64,000 nt of DNA from Candidatus Obscuribacterales bacterium. GTDB taxonomy: Bacteria > Cyanobacteriota > Vampirovibrionia > Obscuribacterales > Obscuribacteraceae. The notes under the pieces were generated by a model that had not been told where the DNA came from, did not search any database, and saw only the letters and a program-made list of their open reading frames with translations. This document shows, piece by piece, positions 62,702-64,000 of the stretch (positions are counted from its first letter, which is position 1; each line of letters opens with the position of its first letter). The stretch is taken from contig JAGVLS010000003.1 in the NCBI GenBank assembly GCA_020054205.1, forward strand, positions 1 through 64,000. Direction: 5' to 3'. A program made the position numbers and the translations under genes.

Positions 62702-63823
62702 TTATTCAAAACCAGGTAGTGATAATTCAAAATTAGACCATGGCTTATTATTGAATAATTTATCAGCCAATCTTTTATGCTCTGCCAGTGTATTATTATC
62801 TAATTTTGTCACTGGATATTGTGGCAAAGCATTGATAAATTTATCAATACGCTCATGTGATTTATCAATTGCCGATTCAGAAACTTCTCTTGATTCATAA
62901 GCATTTTGCAAAAGTTCAGCCATTTTTGTTGCATCGGCTAAATTGATATTGTCACCAGCCACCAAAAATATATCTAAACCAGCATTTATTGCTTTAACAA
63001 TATTCTCTTTTTGCTTAATCAGATTGGCTGTGGCCGCCATACCAAGAGCATCAGCTATTACCACGCCTTTAAAATTCATTTCTTCTCTAAGCAAATAGGT
63101 AAGAAATTCTTTTGATAAAGTGGCACTGTTTTTAGGATCTATTTTAGGAAAAGTAATATGAGCAGTCATTACCAAAGGTACATTGATATCTATCAAAGCT
63201 TGAAATGGTATGAGCTCTCTTTTTTTCAATTCATTGAATGTAAACTCTAATACTGGAGTACCGTAGTGAGAGTCAATTTTGGTATCGCCATGCCCAGGAA
63301 AATGTTTAGCACAAGGAGCAATTCCATTTTTTTTCAAAACTTCAGCAAAAGTTACAGCAGCTCGGCTTACATACTCAGCTGTTGTACCAAAAGCACGTTC
63401 GTTAATGACTGGATTTTCCGGATTACTATGAATATCGGCTACCGGCGCAAAATTTACATTTACACCCAAAGATTTAAGTTCTTGCGCCATAGCCTGCGCC
63501 ACATTAGCAACATCTACACCCCAAAAAGCAGCATAAGGAAATCTTGTAATTGGCAAAGGTGGACGAACAACTCTGCCGCCTTCATGATCAAGAGATATCA
63601 TCAGTTTTTCATGATTTAAAACTTTACGACATTGTCCAAGCAATTTTTCATAAGCGGCAAGCCATGTATCATAATCAGTTTCTTGCAAAAAATTACGTTT
63701 GCGAAACATTATTGCAACTGGCTGTAATTTATCCAATAATCTGAGCTCATCATCAGTCAATTGAATACCACTTGGTTCAACTAAAAAATTTTTACCAAAA
63801 TCCGATAACTTTCGACTGCCCAT
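62702..63823 (-). CDS. nagZ: Glycoside hydrolase family 3, NagZ-like beta-N-acetylhexosaminidase
   Basis: A 373-residue GH3 enzyme that releases GlcNAc from peptidoglycan fragments in wall recycling. The core has ISLDHEGGRVVRP, NFAPVADIHSNPENPVINERAFG, the family motif KHFPGHGDTKIDSHYG (with the NagZ-type Asp-x-His dyad) and VVIADALGMAA carrying the nucleophile region. There is no clear signal peptide, as in cytosolic NagZ. GGAG lies 7 bases before ATG 63823. It probably shares a transcript with mgtE downstream. Confidence 0.88.
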   Translation of the reverse strand: MGSRKLSDFGKNFLVEPSGIQLTDDELRLLDKLQPVAIMFRKRNFLQETDYDTWLAAYEKLLGQCRKVLNHEKLMISLDHEGGRVVRPPLPITRFPYAAFWGVDVANVAQAMAQELKSLGVNVNFAPVADIHSNPENPVINERAFGTTAEYVSRAAVTFAEVLKKNGIAPCAKHFPGHGDTKIDSHYGTPVLEFTFNELKKRELIPFQALIDINVPLVMTAHITFPKIDPKNSATLSKEFLTYLLREEMNFKGVVIADALGMAATANLIKQKENIVKAINAGLDIFLVAGDNINLADATKMAELLQNAYESREVSESAIDKSHERIDKFINALPQYPVTKLDNNTLAEHKRLADKLFNNKPWSNFELSLPGFE

Positions 63824-64000
63824 TTATCTGCTCCAGAAGCAATAACCATTTTAGCAGGCATTCTTGGAATGATTTTACTTAGACGCGGCAGTTATCAAGA
63901 AGCAGCAGAACGGTGATTCTATCTAGATTTTGCTTGTTTGATATACATCTATATAGAAACTTTAAGATTACAAGGTCGTGATTTGCTAGACAGTCTTGAA
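63824..64000. other. Intergenic, window end
   Basis: No gene supported. One short plus-strand frame resembles part of a TPR helix (see rejected items); it ends at TGA 63914-63916. Confidence 0.4.

Noticed and set aside
63812-63916. Short frame reading LAGILGMILLRRGSYQEAAER, similar to a TPR helix pair
   Set aside because: Only about 34 codons long, no start or SD, and it covers the upstream region of nagZ on the other strand. It could be a gene remnant but is too short to support.
1-64000. tRNA, rRNA, CRISPR or insertion sequences
   Set aside because: No cloverleaf with CCA-type ends, rRNA core, spaced repeats or transposase motifs were seen by eye. A covariance search could still reveal a missed small RNA.

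Overview
The window is a compact, AT-rich bacterial chromosome segment with about 65 protein genes on both strands. I see no rRNA, tRNA, CRISPR array, insertion sequence or prophage. The envelope looks diderm or otherwise complex, with many signal-peptide proteins, an active-site-intact LytM peptidase and a NagZ-type glycosidase. Respiration looks aerobic, because there is a succinate dehydrogenase resembling the mycobacterial Sdh1 type. Repeated DUF4388 (PatA-like) proteins and a Gly-rich/SnoaL gene pair that I recall from Planctomycetes suggest a non-photosynthetic relative of Cyanobacteria (Vampirovibrionia/Melainabacteria-like) or another deep environmental lineage. That placement is an inference and needs marker genes outside this window.

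Layout. 0-6 kb: hydrolase, TMEM14-like protein, sdhCAB operon and an esterase. 6-12 kb (minus strand): secreted proteins, namely a zinc-ribbon membrane protein, the Gly-rich/SnoaL pair, a DUF4185 beta-propeller and a LytM/M23 peptidase. 12-16 kb: aldehyde dehydrogenase, nanE and a TPR-rhomboid protease. 16-23 kb: an amino-acid permease, low-complexity secreted proteins, a RluE-like pseudouridine synthase, an ATPase that appears to start at AUU, a repeat/TPR protein, a PP2C phosphatase and a TrmH-family methyltransferase. 23.8-27.1 kb: a complete pqqABCDE operon including the 23-residue precursor gene. 27-30 kb: a trypsin-like protease split by a DUF4388 domain, an HTH-PAS regulator and a VIT-type iron transporter. 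30-35 kb: a three-gene ABC-2 exporter, an orphan PotD-like lipoprotein, a GC-rich structured element, a pseudo-receiver protein and a small Cys/Gly peptide. 36-41 kb: TPR and coiled-coil proteins, an acyl-CoA synthetase and divergent DUF2207/LemA genes. 41-47 kb: three related signalling-type proteins (a shared new N-terminal domain, DUF4388, a degenerate GGDEF). 47-49 kb: archease-rtcB RNA repair. 49-52 kb: GIY-YIG protein, C39 peptidase, EamA transporter. 52-60 kb: a complete kdp potassium system (small ORF, kdpF, A, B, C, D, E). 60-64 kb: hypothetical protein, mgtE, nagZ.

How the genes work together. Clear functional units are succinate oxidation (sdhCAB), PQQ synthesis (pqqABCDE), potassium scavenging with its own two-component control (kdp), RNA 3'-phosphate/5'-OH ligation (archease-rtcB), an ABC-2 export pump, and cell-wall turnover (M23, NagZ). 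The most distinctive content is a scattered set of DUF4388 proteins fused to a protease, a degenerate GGDEF and a tail anchor, plus an undescribed N-terminal domain shared by two of the 41-47 kb proteins. Many genes end tail-to-tail within 1-10 bases. Several start at TTG or GTG and one apparently at ATT, so I moved several starts on the basis of Shine-Dalgarno (SD) sequences and signal peptides.
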